The notes under the pieces were generated by a model, which was not told the origin of the DNA, ran no database searches, and was given only the letters and a program-made list of their open reading frames with translations. The position numbers and the translations under genes are program-made. Source: an uncultured Gammaproteobacteria bacterium (GTDB taxonomy: Bacteria; Pseudomonadota; Gammaproteobacteria; Pseudomonadales; Litorivicinaceae). Taken from it: 49,559 nt of DNA. Shown in pieces: positions 1 to 14,188 of the stretch; within the stretch, counting starts at the first letter, position 1; each line of letters opens with the position of its first letter. The stretch is taken from NCBI GenBank assembly GCA_913042205.1, contig CAJWIY010000009.1:1-49559 (forward strand). The letters run 5' to 3'.

Positions 1-624
1 ATCGGTGGTGGTGAGTTTCGAACAGTTGCCACTGATGGACATAGACTTAGTCTTTATCAAACGTCTCTAGAGGGAATGTCGACAGACCCAAGTTCGCTGA
101 TTGTGCCTCGCAAGGCGGTGCTTGAATTGGCGAGACTTCTAAATAGTGCAGATGAGACGGTTGAGTTGGCTTTTTCAACGAGCCATTTTAGGGCGTTAGG
201 GCCGACATTCATTTTTACCAGTGTTTTGATTGACGGGCGCTTTCCAGACTATGAGCGTGTGGTTCCTCAGGGGGGCGACCACGTGGTTCGCGCGGACCGC
301 AAACGTTTGCGTGAATGCCTGCTGAGGGCCGCAATCCTCTCGAGCGAACAGTATAGAGGTGTTCGTTTGCGCCTTTCACAGGGCCAGATCGAAGTGTTTG
401 CAAATAACGCAGAGCAAGAGGAAGCCCAAGAGACTCTGGAAGTGGAGTTTGTTGGAGAGGACGGTTTTGAGATAGGTTTTAATGTTAGTTATTTACTTGA
501 CGTTTTAGCGACTATCGGGACTGAGCTGGTTGAGTTGAGATTTGGAGATTCAAATCGGAGCGCTTTGCTTGTGGGTGTCGGGGATGACTCCGGAAGATAT
601 GTTGTGATGCCAATGCGACTTTAA
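1..624 (+). CDS. dnaN: DNA polymerase III beta subunit (sliding clamp), 3' part
   Basis: This is the C-terminal 207 residues of the beta clamp, the ring that tethers the replicative polymerase to DNA. The frame is open from the first base of the window, so the start lies upstream. The first residues read through FRTVATDGHRLS, the typical motif of the middle clamp domain, and the protein ends in YVVMPMRL, the usual C-terminus that shapes the partner-binding pocket. An internal ATG at 76 is not the start. The family is about 366 residues long, so a little over half is present. The TAA stop is directly followed by the GTG of recF. The order dnaN-recF-gyrB is the standard origin-proximal arrangement. 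Confidence 0.97.
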   Translation: MGGGEFRTVATDGHRLSLYQTSLEGMSTDPSSLIVPRKAVLELARLLNSADETVELAFSTSHFRALGPTFIFTSVLIDGRFPDYERVVPQGGDHVVRADRKRLRECLLRAAILSSEQYRGVRLRLSQGQIEVFANNAEQEEAQETLEVEFVGEDGFEIGFNVSYLLDVLATIGTELVELRFGDSNRSALLVGVGDDSGRYVVMPMRL

Positions 625-1701
625 GTGATTACTTCTCTTCAAATTAGTCATGTAAGGGGGCTCGAGGAGACATCTATGTCACTCGGGCCCTCTGTCAATA
701 TGTGGGTTGGTGATAATGGTGCTGGCAAAACTTCGGTCCTTGAGGCGGTGTCTATTTTGTCTTTTGGGCGAAGTTTCGTCTCATCTCGAGTCAGGTCAGT
801 GATCGCTTTCGATCAGGAAAGTCTGACCGTTTTCGGCAAAGTTAAAAGGGGTGGAACCGATCATCGGCTTGCTGTGCAAGTTGGTCGTAATGAAGAACGT
901 AAGTTGCGTGTTGATGGCGTTGCGGCTAGAGGTCAAGGAGCACTAAGCAAAATTTTACCTGTATTGCAAATTACCCCGCATATTTCAGACATGGTGTCTG
1001 GAAGTCCAAGCGACCGTCGTAGATTTGTTGATTGGGGCGCTTTTCATTGGTCGGATGGAAATGGTCAGCTTTTTAGCGGGTTGCGGAGGGCAGTATTACA
1101 GCGCAATGCAGTGCTCAGGGGTGGTATACTGTCCGAGCGCGACCTCTTTCCGTGGGAGCAGCAAGTCGCGCAATATGGAGAGGCTGTAAATGAGTGGAGG
1201 GAAATGTTCGTAAATGATCTAAAGCCCTCGTTTCAGTCTTTTTTGTCAGAGCTTGGCTTAGGAGTTGAACTTGAGATTGCTTTTCGAACCGGTTGGGGTG
1301 AAAAAGGGTTATCGGAAGCTTTGGCCGCCAATCGTATTCGAGAGATTAAGGCGAGATCTGCATTAGTTGGGCCGCAACGCGCTGATTTAGAGATCTTGCG
1401 GGAGGGTGGAAGGGCTAGTGATACGCTTAGTCGAGGACAGCGCAAGATTTGTAATCTCGCATTGATTTTAGCGCAACTGTCGGCTGCGGGGCGGCGCGGG
1501 CTTGATCCAGTGTTATGTTTGGATGATCCCGGGGCGGAGTTAGATGGGGATTCTTTGTCACGCGTCTGGAAGGTAGTTGTTGAGAGTGGGGCGCAGGTTT
1601 TGGCAACAGGGATAACAGTTGATCGCATCGGGGTAAACGCAGATCAGCTGGAGCATGCGAGAGTGTTTCACGTGAAACATGGCAGAATCGTTTCGCATTA
1701 A
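625..1701 (+). CDS. recF: DNA replication and repair protein RecF
   Basis: RecF is an SMC-like ATPase that, with RecO and RecR, loads RecA at single-strand gaps and helps restart stalled forks. The 358-residue length is normal. The Walker A motif GDNGAGKT is at residues 29-36. The ABC signature (TLSRGQRK) and Walker B (VLCLDDPGAELD) are near the C-terminus. The start is a GTG immediately after the dnaN stop with zero spacing, so translation is probably coupled. The C-terminal codons for VFHVKH contain a perfect parS palindrome (1664-1679). gyrB follows after 9 bp. Confidence 0.97.
   Translation: MITSLQISHVRGLEETSMSLGPSVNMWVGDNGAGKTSVLEAVSILSFGRSFVSSRVRSVIAFDQESLTVFGKVKRGGTDHRLAVQVGRNEERKLRVDGVAARGQGALSKILPVLQITPHISDMVSGSPSDRRRFVDWGAFHWSDGNGQLFSGLRRAVLQRNAVLRGGILSERDLFPWEQQVAQYGEAVNEWREMFVNDLKPSFQSFLSELGLGVELEIAFRTGWGEKGLSEALAANRIREIKARSALVGPQRADLEILREGGRASDTLSRGQRKICNLALILAQLSAAGRRGLDPVLCLDDPGAELDGDSLSRVWKVVVESGAQVLATGITVDRIGVNADQLEHARVFHVKHGRIVSH
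1664..1679. other. parS site 1 (ParB-binding palindrome)
   Basis: The 16-mer TGTTTCACGTGAAACA is a perfect inverted repeat and matches the widely conserved chromosomal parS consensus. It lies in the last codons of recF, 31 bp before the gyrB start. It is the first of three such sites in 3.2 kb. ParB nucleates here to spread and to load SMC for origin segregation. ParA and ParB themselves are not in the window. Confidence 0.92.
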
Positions 1702-4659
<2,958 letters not shown>

Positions 4660-4660
4660 A

Positions 4661-6721
4661 TCAATGCTGTATAAAGCTAAAATCAGCCAACTGCTCGTAA
4701 GCGTCTTTCACAAGTCGGCAAATCCCAAGACGGTTTTTTTTGATTTCAGTGTTTTCGCTGTTCACCATCACATGATCAAAAAATGCGTCCGTTTCTGTTT
4801 TCATGCTTAGCAAATATTCTAATGCTTCGGTATATGTTTCACGTGAAACCGCGCTCTTCACATCCTCATTGATTCGGGCTGCTGTCTGAAACAAGGCTTT
4901 TTCGCTTGAGTGTTCAAATAAGGAAGCGTTAACGCTGCAGGAATCTGAGTCATCGTGTTTCAATAAATTTGCGACCCGTTTATTTGCTGATATTAAAACT
5001 CCAAAATCTTCGCTATGAACTTTTTCCGTTAGCGCTTTCACGCGGGCTTCTGTAGCGGCCGTGTTAAGCTTGTTTGTTGCTTGTACCGCTACTACGATAT
5101 CGTGACGATAGTCAAGTTCTAATAATCTTACACGCTCACGATCACTAATAAATTGCACTAAGGCCGCGAGAGCGTCAGGTTCTCCCTTTATAGGCTGTGC
5201 GTTAAAAGCTTCGGATAACCACGGTTCAAGGTCTAGGCTCAACTCCGTCCGTTCGTTGAGCCTCAATACTCCTATTGCGGCTCTTCGGAGCGCAAAGGGG
5301 TCCTTGCTGCCTGTGGGCGGTTGGTTAATCGCGAAAAGTCCTGCGAGGGTATCCAGCCGGTCTGCTAGCGCTAATATTGATCCAAATAGGTCATCAGGAA
5401 TACTGTCAGATGCCCCTGCCGGTTGATAGAGTCCCTGAATCGCTTTTGCCACATCAGGATCTTCTTGCTCTAACGTGGCGTATAGGGTCCCTATCCGTCC
5501 TTGTAGCTCGTCAAATTCAAGTACCATCTCCGATACCAAGTCGCATCGTGAGAGCTCCGCTGCTTGATGCATAATTTTTACGTCGACTCCGATAGATCTT
5601 GCAATTTCCCCCGAAAGCTTTTTTAAGCGATCGGTTTTCGCGCCGAGAGAACCCAATTTTGGATGAAATGTAATTTTATCAAGCCGATCCCTTCTAGATC
5701 TAAGGGTGTGTTTACGGTCGGTATCGTAGAAGAATTTTGCATCCGAAAGTCTCGCACGAATAACGCGTTGATTCCCGGCAATAACTTGACTCTCATCTTT
5801 GCTCTCAATATTCGAAACGATTATAAATCGATTTGTCAACTCGCCAGTTTGGGCTCGAGTGGGGAAGTATTTTTGGTGCCCTTTCATAGCAGCAATCAGT
5901 GCCATATCAGGGGTCGAGAGGAATTTTTCTTCAAATTTTCCACATAACCCAACCGGCCATTCTACAAGACACGTGATTTCAGTAAGTAAGGCGTCATCCT
6001 GATCAACCCAAACACCATGGGTTTCAGCCGTTTTTTGGATTACTTCCCACGTTTTTTCTGTCCTCGCGTTGAAGTTTCCTATCACGAAAGCCTGATTTAA
6101 AATTTTTTCGTAATTTGATGCGTGATCGATCACCATCTCGGCTGGAGCCATGAATCGATGGCCGAATGTTGTGTTACCGCTGTTCAATCCAAAAATAGTA
6201 ATCGGTACAATTTGTTCGTCTAGCATCGCCAAAATCCAGCGCGCTGGCCGCGCGAATTCATCTCGGCTACTGCCCCACCGCATTTGCTTCGAAAGAGTTA
6301 ATGATTGGATAACATCAGAGCATACTTGAGCGAGGACAACGGATGCTTTTTGTCCGTGCTTGACACCCTTATAGACGACCCAATGCCCTTTTTCTGTCTT
6401 TATTGACGACGTGTGCTCGGGCTCGATTCCGAGGCCTTTACAAAACCCTTTCAGTGCTTTTGTTGGCGCCCCGTTGATATATGCTGCTGAGTATGCTGGC
6501 CCGCGACGCTCGAACACCTTTTTATCAGATCGTGTAGCCACCCCCGAGATCATCGCTCCAACTCTGCGCGGCGAGGCAATCACCGAAATATCTGAGAAAC
6601 CCAGTGACGCAGACATCAATTTTTCTTTGAAGAGACTATGTAGCTGACTGTTAATTGACGGAAGTGCTGAAGAGGGTAGCTCTTCACATCCAAGCTCAAA
6701 AACGAACGAAGACGACGTCAT
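4661..6721 (-). CDS. glyS: Glycyl-tRNA synthetase beta subunit
   Basis: GlyS is the tRNA-binding subunit of the bacterial alpha2-beta2 glycyl-tRNA synthetase. The 686-residue length matches the family (E. coli 689). The start [12 protein letters not shown] and the motif GHQKYFPT are characteristic. The ATG overlaps the glyQ stop by 4 bp (6718-6721), the usual coupled glyQ-glyS arrangement. A parS-like site lies in its 3' part. The gmhB gene follows after 1 bp. Confidence 0.97.
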   Translation of the reverse strand: MTSSSFVFELGCEELPSSALPSINSQLHSLFKEKLMSASLGFSDISVIASPRRVGAMISGVATRSDKKVFERRGPAYSAAYINGAPTKALKGFCKGLGIEPEHTSSIKTEKGHWVVYKGVKHGQKASVVLAQVCSDVIQSLTLSKQMRWGSSRDEFARPARWILAMLDEQIVPITIFGLNSGNTTFGHRFMAPAEMVIDHASNYEKILNQAFVIGNFNARTEKTWEVIQKTAETHGVWVDQDDALLTEITCLVEWPVGLCGKFEEKFLSTPDMALIAAMKGHQKYFPTRAQTGELTNRFIIVSNIESKDESQVIAGNQRVIRARLSDAKFFYDTDRKHTLRSRRDRLDKITFHPKLGSLGAKTDRLKKLSGEIARSIGVDVKIMHQAAELSRCDLVSEMVLEFDELQGRIGTLYATLEQEDPDVAKAIQGLYQPAGASDSIPDDLFGSILALADRLDTLAGLFAINQPPTGSKDPFALRRAAIGVLRLNERTELSLDLEPWLSEAFNAQPIKGEPDALAALVQFISDRERVRLLELDYRHDIVVAVQATNKLNTAATEARVKALTEKVHSEDFGVLISANKRVANLLKHDDSDSCSVNASLFEHSSEKALFQTAARINEDVKSAVSRETYTEALEYLLSMKTETDAFFDHVMVNSENTEIKKNRLGICRLVKDAYEQLADFSFIQH
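4835..4850. other. parS site 3 (15 of 16 bases)
   Basis: TGTTTCACGTGAAACC differs from sites 1 and 2 only at the last base. It lies in the 3' part of glyS, 661 bp from site 2, and encodes VSRET in the glyS frame. The intact ten-base core TTCACGTGAA and the proximity to the two perfect copies make ParB binding likely. Confidence 0.82.
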
Positions 6722-7662
6722 CCGGTTGCCTCATCTAAATACTGCGCACGAAATGTTTCATCTGCTAGGGGAAAACCAGCTCTTTTCCGGGAGGAAAAAT
6801 AGCTTTCTGCGACTCGCCGGGCAAGATTACGCACTTTCAGGATAAAACGTTGGCGCTCTGTCACACTGATTGCATGGCGGGCATCGAGGAGATTAAATGT
6901 GTGACTGGCTGTCAAAACCTGCTCATACGCAGGCAATGACAACTCCGAATCCAACAGCTTCTCACAAGATTTTTCTGCTTCGTCGAAAGCGGTGAATAGC
7001 CAGTCCGTGTTTGCGTGTTCGAAATTGTATGCACTCATTTCTTGTTCATTTTGCAAGAAAACATCTCCGTAGGTCACCAGTCCGACATCATTTTTAGTCC
7101 AAACTAAATCATACATGGACTCAACATTCTGCAAATACATTGCGATACGCTCGAGGCCATAAGTAAGCTCCCCGGTAATAGGAAAGCATTCGAGACCGCC
7201 AACTTGCTGAAAGTAGGTGAATTGTGTGACTTCCATACCATTAAGCCATACCTCCCATCCCAGACCCCAAGCGCCCAAGGTTGGTGATTCCCAGTTGTCT
7301 TCAACCAATCTCAAATCATGAGTTTGCGAGTTAATCCCCAGATACTCCAAAGAACCAAAATAGAATTCGACAAGATTTCTTGGGTGTGGCTTCATTACCA
7401 CTTGAAATTGGTAGTAGTGTTGCCCTCTATTTGGATTTTCGCCGTATCTCCCATCTGTCGGTCGTCTTGATGGTTGCACATAAGCCGCGTTCCAGCGTTC
7501 AGGACCAATTGCTCGAAGAAAAGTCGCTGGATGGAAGGTTCCGGCCCCCATTTCCATGTCATAGGGCTGTAAAATGACGCAACCTTTGGCCGCCCAGTAT
7601 TGTTGAAGGGCGAGGATGAGTCCTTGAAAAGTTGAAATATCTGGTGTGCCATTAGGTGGCAT
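6718..7662 (-). CDS. glyQ: Glycyl-tRNA synthetase alpha subunit
   Basis: GlyQ is the catalytic, class II subunit that activates glycine. At 314 residues it has family length (E. coli 303). It begins with [18 protein letters not shown] and carries the conserved stretches [14 protein letters not shown] and [19 protein letters not shown]. It is the first gene of the glyQ-glyS-gmhB run and is divergent from the acyltransferase gene, with 56 bp between the starts. Confidence 0.97.
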   Translation of the reverse strand: MPPNGTPDISTFQGLILALQQYWAAKGCVILQPYDMEMGAGTFHPATFLRAIGPERWNAAYVQPSRRPTDGRYGENPNRGQHYYQFQVVMKPHPRNLVEFYFGSLEYLGINSQTHDLRLVEDNWESPTLGAWGLGWEVWLNGMEVTQFTYFQQVGGLECFPITGELTYGLERIAMYLQNVESMYDLVWTKNDVGLVTYGDVFLQNEQEMSAYNFEHANTDWLFTAFDEAEKSCEKLLDSELSLPAYEQVLTASHTFNLLDARHAISVTERQRFILKVRNLARRVAESYFSSRKRAGFPLADETFRAQYLDEATG

Positions 7663-7718
7663 AGTAGTTCCGTCGGCTAGGTTAACGGGGGACAGTATAG
7701 CTAACAGGTTGGAAATTT

Positions 7719-8579
7719 GTGCAGTTGATTAAGTGGTTTGTTTGGTTTCTTGGCATAATTCCATTTTTTGTGCAGCGATTTTTGTCAAAGATTGTCGCCT
7801 TTTATCTTCTGGTCGTACCAAATCATTCTGCTCAGATTACAAAATTAAATATTGAGCTTGCTTATCCAGAGCTTTCTGAACGCCAAAGATTGGAGATTGT
7901 CCGTGCGTCGTTGACGGATCTTGGCCAGAAGTTTTTTAGCCTCATAAGTACCTGGGTGAGGCCCACTCAAAATTCATATCAACTCGTTAAAGTTGTGAGC
8001 GGACTGGATACTTTCCAAAACGCTTCTGCAAAAAAGCCAACATTGATTCTTTTGCCCCATATTGGAAATTGGGAACTGTTTGGTGTTTGGCTGACGCAGT
8101 ATCGATCATACACGGCGATGTTTCGTCCATTACGCATCTATCATATTTCCGAAATGGTGCGAAAGGCACGCGAGCGCGGCGGAAATATTCTTGTTCCTGC
8201 TACCACGATCGGTGTGAGACAAATATGGAAAAGATTGAATAATGCTGAAACAGCCATCGTCTTACCTGATCAAGCACCCAAAGAGGGTGAGGGAGTCTAC
8301 GTCCCTTTTTTCGGTCACCAAGTGTTGACACCCGTTTTACCCTATCGGCTGGCGCTAGCTACGGGCGCTGAAGTATTTATCGGTGCAGCCGTGCGCGTCG
8401 AGCATCATTATGAAATTATATTGAGACATTTGAAAAAACCTCTGCTCGAAGATCAAGAGCAATGGTTGTCAGTAATGAATGCGGAAATTGAGACATTGGT
8501 AAGACAATTTCCAAACCAGTATCAGTGGGAGTATCGTCGGTTCCGTAATGCTCCCGATGGTTCTCTGAGGTATCCTTAG
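7719..8579 (+). CDS. Lipid A biosynthesis acyltransferase family protein (LpxL/HtrB-like)
   Basis: This is a 286-residue inner-membrane acyltransferase of the LpxL/LpxM family, which transfers acyl chains from acyl-ACP to lipid A precursors. The HX4E motif (HIGNWE, His114 and Glu119) is intact, there is an N-terminal hydrophobic anchor, and LPDQAP is typical of the family. The start is GTG at 7719 with a purine-rich AGGTTGGA upstream. A related acyltransferase is commonly found beside glyQ in Pseudomonas. It overlaps the end of trkH by 4 bp. A second, divergent paralogue lies at 44268-45155. The exact acyl position and chain length cannot be read from the sequence. Confidence 0.85.
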   Translation: MQLIKWFVWFLGIIPFFVQRFLSKIVAFYLLVVPNHSAQITKLNIELAYPELSERQRLEIVRASLTDLGQKFFSLISTWVRPTQNSYQLVKVVSGLDTFQNASAKKPTLILLPHIGNWELFGVWLTQYRSYTAMFRPLRIYHISEMVRKARERGGNILVPATTIGVRQIWKRLNNAETAIVLPDQAPKEGEGVYVPFFGHQVLTPVLPYRLALATGAEVFIGAAVRVEHHYEIILRHLKKPLLEDQEQWLSVMNAEIETLVRQFPNQYQWEYRRFRNAPDGSLRYP

Positions 8580-10027
8580 CGCTGCCAAAATGATGGCGAT
8601 AGAACTACCAATAGAGTAAATAGCTCAAGTCTACCGAGCAGCATTGCGAAGCTCAAAATATACTTTGTGCCGTCTGAGAGGCCGGCGTAGTTAGACGCCA
8701 CATTACCAAGGCCTGGCCCTAAGTTGTTAAGGCAGGCGCCTACGGCCGAATACGCTGTGATGGGGTCTTCACCCAAGGCCATGCAGAGGAGCATTAAAAT
8801 AGCGAAGGTCAGAATATATGCAGCTAAAAACCCCCATACTGCCTCTATAACTCTTGAGCCAACAGGCTTGCGCCCGATCTTGATAGGGATAACCGCGTTC
8901 GGATGAATTAGTCTCTTAATTTCACGAGCACCCTGTTTGTACAACAACAGCATCCGAATAATCTTTATTCCACCGCCCGTAGAGCCTGCACACGCACCGA
9001 TGAAGGCACTCATGAGCATTAAGAACGGTATAAAATTTGGCCAAATTCCATAGTCAGACGTTGAGAACCCAGTAGTTGTTGCTATAGATACAGCTTCAAA
9101 AATTCCTTTACGGAAGGCCTCGCTAACTTGATATATTCCACGTTCCACGAGTACCAGTGAGACTAAAAGCGAAAGCCCGGCTAGAAATAATAAATAGACT
9201 TTCCATTCCGGGTCGGCTCCATAGTGTTTAAAACTCTTGTTGTGCCAGGCGATAAAATGTAGCGAGAAATTCATTCCAGAAATAATCATAAATATTATTG
9301 CTACTGTCTCAATCGTGACGCTGTTGAAATGGCCTATCGAGGCGTCGTAGGTAGAAAATCCACCAATCGCAATGGTTGAAAATGCGTGACAGATGGCATC
9401 GAACACTTCCATGCCAGAGATCCAATAAGCAAATGCGCATGCCAGAGTCAGGGACAGGTAAATCAACCACAGCGCTTTTGCAGTCTCGGCAATACGCGGT
9501 GACAGTTTGGCATCTTTCACAGGGCCAGGGGTTTCGGCCCTGTATAATTGCATGCCTCCTATGCCCAGCATAGGAAGTATCGCGACTGCGAGAACGACTA
9601 TGCCCATACCACCAAGCCATTGAAGTTGTTGCCTGTAGAAAAGTATGGATTTGGGAAGATTGTCTAAGCCGGAGATAACTGTTGCGCCAGTTGTTGTTAA
9701 GCCACTTATCGATTCGAACAATGCGTCAGTAACACTAATATTTAACTGGCTTGATAATGCTAGAGGAACGCTTCCTGCGCTGCCGAGCACAAGCCAGAAA
9801 AGCACTGTGATGATAAACCCATCGCGGATTCTGAGTTCACGCTTCTGGCGCCTTGTAGGAACCCAGCTTACAAATCCTGCGCCGAACACCAGCATTGCAG
9901 CTGCACCAAACAGCGCAATCTGTCCATCTTTGAAGACTAAACTGACTCCAATTGGGGGCAGCATCGTCAAACTGAAAAGCATTAGCAGCAACCCAAGAAT
10001 TCGAAGAGTCGGGCCGAACTGACTCAT
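8576..10027 (-). CDS. trkH: Trk potassium uptake system membrane protein TrkH
   Basis: TrkH is the K+-translocating membrane subunit of the Trk system, gated by TrkA. The 483 residues equal the E. coli length. The protein is strongly hydrophobic with repeated membrane-pore-membrane units. Selectivity-filter-type stretches are visible, such as SGLTTTGATV, ATTTGFSTSDYG and the glycine-rich GACAGSTGGGIK. Its ATG overlaps the trkA stop by one base (TAATG on the coding strand), so it is the last gene of def-fmt-rsmB-trkA-trkH. Its stop shares TTAG/CTAA with the convergent acyltransferase. Confidence 0.95.
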   Translation of the reverse strand: MSQFGPTLRILGLLLMLFSLTMLPPIGVSLVFKDGQIALFGAAAMLVFGAGFVSWVPTRRQKRELRIRDGFIITVLFWLVLGSAGSVPLALSSQLNISVTDALFESISGLTTTGATVISGLDNLPKSILFYRQQLQWLGGMGIVVLAVAILPMLGIGGMQLYRAETPGPVKDAKLSPRIAETAKALWLIYLSLTLACAFAYWISGMEVFDAICHAFSTIAIGGFSTYDASIGHFNSVTIETVAIIFMIISGMNFSLHFIAWHNKSFKHYGADPEWKVYLLFLAGLSLLVSLVLVERGIYQVSEAFRKGIFEAVSIATTTGFSTSDYGIWPNFIPFLMLMSAFIGACAGSTGGGIKIIRMLLLYKQGAREIKRLIHPNAVIPIKIGRKPVGSRVIEAVWGFLAAYILTFAILMLLCMALGEDPITAYSAVGACLNNLGPGLGNVASNYAGLSDGTKYILSFAMLLGRLELFTLLVVLSPSFWQR

Positions 10028-11418
10028 TATAGGAATGTAGGCGCGACTGAAAATAACCGTTCGATATCGGCTATTTTACGTTTGTCTGTTAGAAACATAA
10101 TGACGTGATCCTGATGCTCTATTGCAAGGCGGTCGTGAGCAATTAGGACCTCGTCATCTCGCACTATCGCACCAATCGTTGCTCCTGCTGGTAAATCGAT
10201 ATCACCAATGCATCGATTAACGACCCGGCTCGAGCGAGTATCACCATGCGCAATTGCTTCGATAGCTTCCGCAGCACCACGACGAAGTGAGTGCGCAGCT
10301 TGGATTGATCCTCGGCGCACTAACTGTAGAAGAGAGCCAATGGTCGCCTGTTCTGGACTAACAGCAATATCGATCGAACCACCTTGAACTAGGTCCACAT
10401 AAGCAGCGTTATTGATCAAAGTCATTACTTTTCGCACACCCAACCGCTTCGCAAGCATCGATGACATAATATTTGCTTCATCGCTATTAGTTACTGCACA
10501 AAATACATCTACATCGTCAACGCGTTCTTCCAGTAGCAGATCTTGATCGGAGGCATCACCCTGCAGAACGACTGTTTTATTGAGCATTTCGGAAAGTTCT
10601 TTGCATCGAATCTGACTACGTTCAATTAATTTCACCCGATATTGGTTTTCGATTGATGTTGCCAGCCTGGCACCGATATTTCCGCCTCCAGCTATCAGAA
10701 TTCTGCGGTAGGGTCTTTCGAGTTTTTGTAGTTCAGAAACCACTGCTCGGATATCTTTACGGGCCGCTAGAAAGAAAACTTCGTCGTCTGTTTCGATTAC
10801 CGTATCGCCTCGTGGAATAATTGGTCTATCTTTTCGAAAAATGGCAGCAACTCGGGTGTCAACTTTAGGCAAGTCTTTTCGGAGATCCTTTAATTCCCTG
10901 CCTACGAGCGCTCCGTCTGTATAGGCTTTAACAGCGACTAGTTGCACTAAACCACCAGCGAAATCCATTACCTGAAGTGCTCCCGGCTGCTGAATTAGCC
11001 TGAAAATCGCTTCTGTAACCAGCTGTTCTGGTCGTATGATTTGATCTATGTTAAACGCCGTTTTTCCACCAAATAAAAGATTTGTCTTGTTATCCTTTTC
11101 GCCGTCGTAGGCTGGTGAGCGGACGCGCGCGATTTTTGTTGGTGTTCTAAATAGTGCGTGGCTAATTTGACATGCCACCATGTTGATTTCGTCTGAGTTG
11201 GTGACAGCTATCAACATATCTGCGTCTATACCGCCAGCTTGTCTCAGGATTTCTGGGTATGATCCGTTACCATGAATTGTGCGAATATCGAGACGATCTT
11301 GCAAAGCACGCAATCTAAATCGATCGGTATCCACTATGGTAATGTCATTGGCTTCTGAAGCTAAATTTTCCGCAAGGGTCGCACCAACCTGGCCTGCGCC
11401 CAGAATAATGATTTTCAA
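10027..11418 (-). CDS. trkA: Trk system potassium transporter regulatory protein TrkA
   Basis: TrkA is the cytoplasmic NAD(H)-binding gating ring of the Trk K+ channel. The 463 residues comprise two RCK units. Each has a Rossmann glycine motif: [16 protein letters not shown] at the N-terminus, with an acidic strand-2 residue for NAD, and [14 protein letters not shown] near residue 235. TrkA-C domains follow each unit. Its ATG overlaps the rsmB stop by 4 bp and its stop touches the trkH start. Coupling with trkH keeps channel and gate together. Confidence 0.95.
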   Translation of the reverse strand: MKIIILGAGQVGATLAENLASEANDITIVDTDRFRLRALQDRLDIRTIHGNGSYPEILRQAGGIDADMLIAVTNSDEINMVACQISHALFRTPTKIARVRSPAYDGEKDNKTNLLFGGKTAFNIDQIIRPEQLVTEAIFRLIQQPGALQVMDFAGGLVQLVAVKAYTDGALVGRELKDLRKDLPKVDTRVAAIFRKDRPIIPRGDTVIETDDEVFFLAARKDIRAVVSELQKLERPYRRILIAGGGNIGARLATSIENQYRVKLIERSQIRCKELSEMLNKTVVLQGDASDQDLLLEERVDDVDVFCAVTNSDEANIMSSMLAKRLGVRKVMTLINNAAYVDLVQGGSIDIAVSPEQATIGSLLQLVRRGSIQAAHSLRRGAAEAIEAIAHGDTRSSRVVNRCIGDIDLPAGATIGAIVRDDEVLIAHDRLAIEHQDHVIMFLTDKRKIADIERLFSVAPTFL

Positions 11419-12731
11419 GCAGATACCTCGTCATAATTGGGTTCTGATTTAACCAGAAGCGAGTAGAAGAAACCATCACCACCAGAGTGAGTTGGTAAAT
11501 GCTGTATTCCAAATTCCGTGTTGATTCCGGGAGCGTTGGTAATCGCCATAAGTTGAGCATCTTTGTGGCGATCTAGAAACTTCTTAATTTGATGCTGGTT
11601 TTCTTGTGGCAAAATCGAACATGTGGTGACTAAAAGCCTGCCGCCGACAGCCAGAGTTTCCCAAGTTGCATCTAGGATCATAGTTTGCATACCAATTAAT
11701 GATTTTAAAGAGTTTTCAGAGCGCATCAGCCGTACATCGGGATTTCTCCGAATAACGCCAGTTGCCGAACATGGCAAATCGAGCATAATCGCATCGAAAT
11801 GTTGGTGGTCCCACCAACTCTCTATATGTGACGCATCGGCTGCTATAAGTTCTGCCCGTAATCCGAGCCTCACCAGATTTTCTCTTATGCGGGATAAGCG
11901 CTTTTCGCTGATGTCGAGCGCTGTGATGTGGCTGTTAGCCATCTCAAGCAAATGACAGGTTTTTCCGCCTGGCGCTGCACAGGCATCGAGGATCCTTTCG
12001 TCAGCTTGGGGATTTAAAATTATGGATGCCCACTGACTGGACTCATCTTGCACGCTTACCACGCCCTCAGCAAAGCCTTCAAGAGACTGCACTGTTATTG
12101 GTTGTGACAAACGCACCGAGTCAGTTGCAGAGCCTTGCTCCGCTTCTATGCCAAGTGCCTTGATTCGAGCAAGATAGTCGTCTCGGCTTTGTCTACGGCG
12201 ATTGACACGCAGAGTCATTGGCGGATGAACATTATTTTCCACTAACACTTGTTCCCAATGCTTCGGCCAATTTTTTTTTATGGTGTCGATCAACCATTGT
12301 GGATGGTTCCATAATGTTTGAGCGGAGTGTCGCTCCATTTTTAATTCGGATTTTTTCCGGATAAACTGCCGAAGCACAGCGTTCACTAGGCCACGAGCCC
12401 AGGGGCGCTCTTCGGTGACGGTGACGTCGACATACTCAGAGACGACGGCATGTTCCTTGCTGCCCATCCAACCGAGTTCGTAAATCCCACATCGAATAAT
12501 TGAACTAAGTATCTGATCTCTCGCTTTGAGGGGTTTATCAAGTAGCTGCGACTCTATTTCTTCAAGGTGAAACCACTCACGACAGATACCGTAACATATA
12601 GATCGTAGAAACTTTTTGTCGTTTTCTGTGAGGATTTTTGTGTGTTTTCGAATTAGGACGTCAAGGTTTGATTGTTGGTTCTGGAGCGCATCGATCACCT
12701 CCGCAGCATGAGCCCTTACAGACTTTCTCAC
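11415..12731 (-). CDS. rsmB: 16S rRNA (cytosine-967-C5)-methyltransferase RsmB
   Basis: RsmB methylates C967 of 16S rRNA with S-adenosylmethionine. An N-terminal NusB-like RNA-binding domain precedes the Rossmann methyltransferase with [11 protein letters not shown] (SAM). The two family cysteines are in LDLPCSATG and [12 protein letters not shown] chose the GTG at 12731 (438 residues; E. coli 429). It has GGAG eight bases upstream and forms a GTGA four-base overlap with the fmt stop. An ATG at 12767 would add 12 residues, overlap fmt by 40 bp and has no visible ribosome site. The gene sits between fmt and trkA, as in Pseudomonas. Confidence 0.93.
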   Translation of the reverse strand: MRKSVRAHAAEVIDALQNQQSNLDVLIRKHTKILTENDKKFLRSICYGICREWFHLEEIESQLLDKPLKARDQILSSIIRCGIYELGWMGSKEHAVVSEYVDVTVTEERPWARGLVNAVLRQFIRKKSELKMERHSAQTLWNHPQWLIDTIKKNWPKHWEQVLVENNVHPPMTLRVNRRRQSRDDYLARIKALGIEAEQGSATDSVRLSQPITVQSLEGFAEGVVSVQDESSQWASIILNPQADERILDACAAPGGKTCHLLEMANSHITALDISEKRLSRIRENLVRLGLRAELIAADASHIESWWDHQHFDAIMLDLPCSATGVIRRNPDVRLMRSENSLKSLIGMQTMILDATWETLAVGGRLLVTTCSILPQENQHQIKKFLDRHKDAQLMAITNAPGINTEFGIQHLPTHSGGDGFFYSLLVKSEPNYDEVSA

Positions 12732-13675
12732 GCGGGCTGCTCCGTCAATTTTATTGGCTCGAGCCATGGTGCCGATTGGTGTGATGATATTTGTTCTGAT
12801 ACTAAACGGTTACCTCCTGGTAACTGACATTCAAGCACTTCCAGGTTTCCCGTGTTTGTGCTGATGAGGATTTTTTGATTTTCCTTCCACAGCAAGCCTG
12901 CGGCAGGTGCTGACCCTCGTGCCCTTTGTACAGAAAAAATTTTGATTCGTGATGACCCGGCGAAGGTAAATGCACCTGGGATAGGATTGAAGGCATGGAT
13001 CTGTCGCATCACGCTGGATCGCTTTTGGCCCCATTGAATACAAGCGTGTTGAGTCGAGATTTTTTGCGCGTAAGTTACACCTTCCGCTGGCTGTTGAACG
13101 AGCTGGTGATCAGAGTCAGCGAGTTGCTTAAGAGTTCCAACTAACAGCGGAGCGCCTAGTTTTGCGAGCTGATCATGTAATTCGGTGGCAGTTGTTCGAT
13201 CTGTGATTGCGGTTGAAACCTTGGCGAGCATTGGGCCCGTGTCAAGCCCTTCATCCATAAGTATGATAGTAACGCCGGTCACTGAGTCACCTGCTTCGAT
13301 ACATCGTTGTAATGGTGCAGCGCCTCGCCATCGAGGTAAAAGTGACGCATGGACATTCAGGCAGCCAAGTCTCGGGCTTTCTAGAACTTCGGTTGTCAAA
13401 ATTTGTCCGTAGGCGACGACAACCATCGCGTCAAAATTTTTTTCTTTGATCCACTGGATCTCATTTGGGTCTTTGAGTGTCTTCGGTTGTTTCACAGGGA
13501 TTCCGGCTTGGAGGGCATATTTTTTTACTGCGCTCTCAGAAAGACGCTGTCCTCTCCCGCTTCGACGATCAGGTTGCGTTAGCACATACTCAACACAAAT
13601 ATTAGAGTCATGGAGCAGCGCATCTAGTGTGGGTACGGCGAATTTGGGAGTGCCCGCAAAGAGGACTCGTAGCAT
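12728..13675 (-). CDS. fmt: Methionyl-tRNA formyltransferase
   Basis: Fmt formylates Met-tRNAi using 10-formyltetrahydrofolate so that translation can start. The 315 residues match the family. The motif LNVHASLLPRWRGAAP places the catalytic Asn107 and His109, and DEGLDTGPM supplies Asp145, aligning with E. coli N106, H108 and D144. The ATG is immediately adjacent to the def stop with no gap, so formylation and deformylation enzymes are made from one transcript. Confidence 0.97.
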   Translation of the reverse strand: MLRVLFAGTPKFAVPTLDALLHDSNICVEYVLTQPDRRSGRGQRLSESAVKKYALQAGIPVKQPKTLKDPNEIQWIKEKNFDAMVVVAYGQILTTEVLESPRLGCLNVHASLLPRWRGAAPLQRCIEAGDSVTGVTIILMDEGLDTGPMLAKVSTAITDRTTATELHDQLAKLGAPLLVGTLKQLADSDHQLVQQPAEGVTYAQKISTQHACIQWGQKRSSVMRQIHAFNPIPGAFTFAGSSRIKIFSVQRARGSAPAAGLLWKENQKILISTNTGNLEVLECQLPGGNRLVSEQISSHQSAPWLEPIKLTEQPA

Positions 13676-14188
13676 TTAAGATATTGCCTCGACGCGCTTT
13701 TGTTTTGTTAGCTTAGACTTAATTCGTGAACGTTTTAGGCCTGACAGGTGGTCAACAAATAATTTTCCGTTGAGATGGTCACACTCGTGTTGAATGCAAA
13801 CAGCCAGAAGTCCCTCGGCTTCCATTTCATAGGTTTCTCCGTCTCGGTTAAGTGCTTTTAGTCGAACGCGGTTAGGGCGCTTTACAACCTCGTAGACTCC
13901 CGGGACCGAAAGGCAGCCTTCTTGCATCTCATCTATTTCTTGGGTCAAGGTTTCAAATTCTGGGTTGATCATAACCAACGGTTGGTTTTCGTCGTCTTGG
14001 AGATCGATCACGACTAAGCGAAGATGAACGTCGACCTGTGTTGCGGCAAGTCCGATACCTTGTGCGTTGTACATGGTTTCGAACATATCGTCTATCAGAA
14101 CACGAATTGAATCATCAACCTTTTCTACAGCCTTGGCGACGGTTCGAAGCCGCGAATCTGGAAACTCAAGAATTGTACGTAAAGCCAT
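13676..14188 (-). CDS. def: Peptide deformylase
   Basis: Def is the metal-dependent enzyme that removes the N-formyl group from nascent proteins. In its 170 residues all three signature motifs are intact: [16 protein letters not shown] (metal ligand Cys92) and QHECDHLNG (ligands His134 and His138 around the catalytic Glu). It is the first confidently called gene of the minus-strand run continuing to trkH. An unusual open frame lies 24 bp upstream on the same strand. Confidence 0.97.
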   Translation of the reverse strand: MALRTILEFPDSRLRTVAKAVEKVDDSIRVLIDDMFETMYNAQGIGLAATQVDVHLRLVVIDLQDDENQPLVMINPEFETLTQEIDEMQEGCLSVPGVYEVVKRPNRVRLKALNRDGETYEMEAEGLLAVCIQHECDHLNGKLFVDHLSGLKRSRIKSKLTKQKRVEAIS

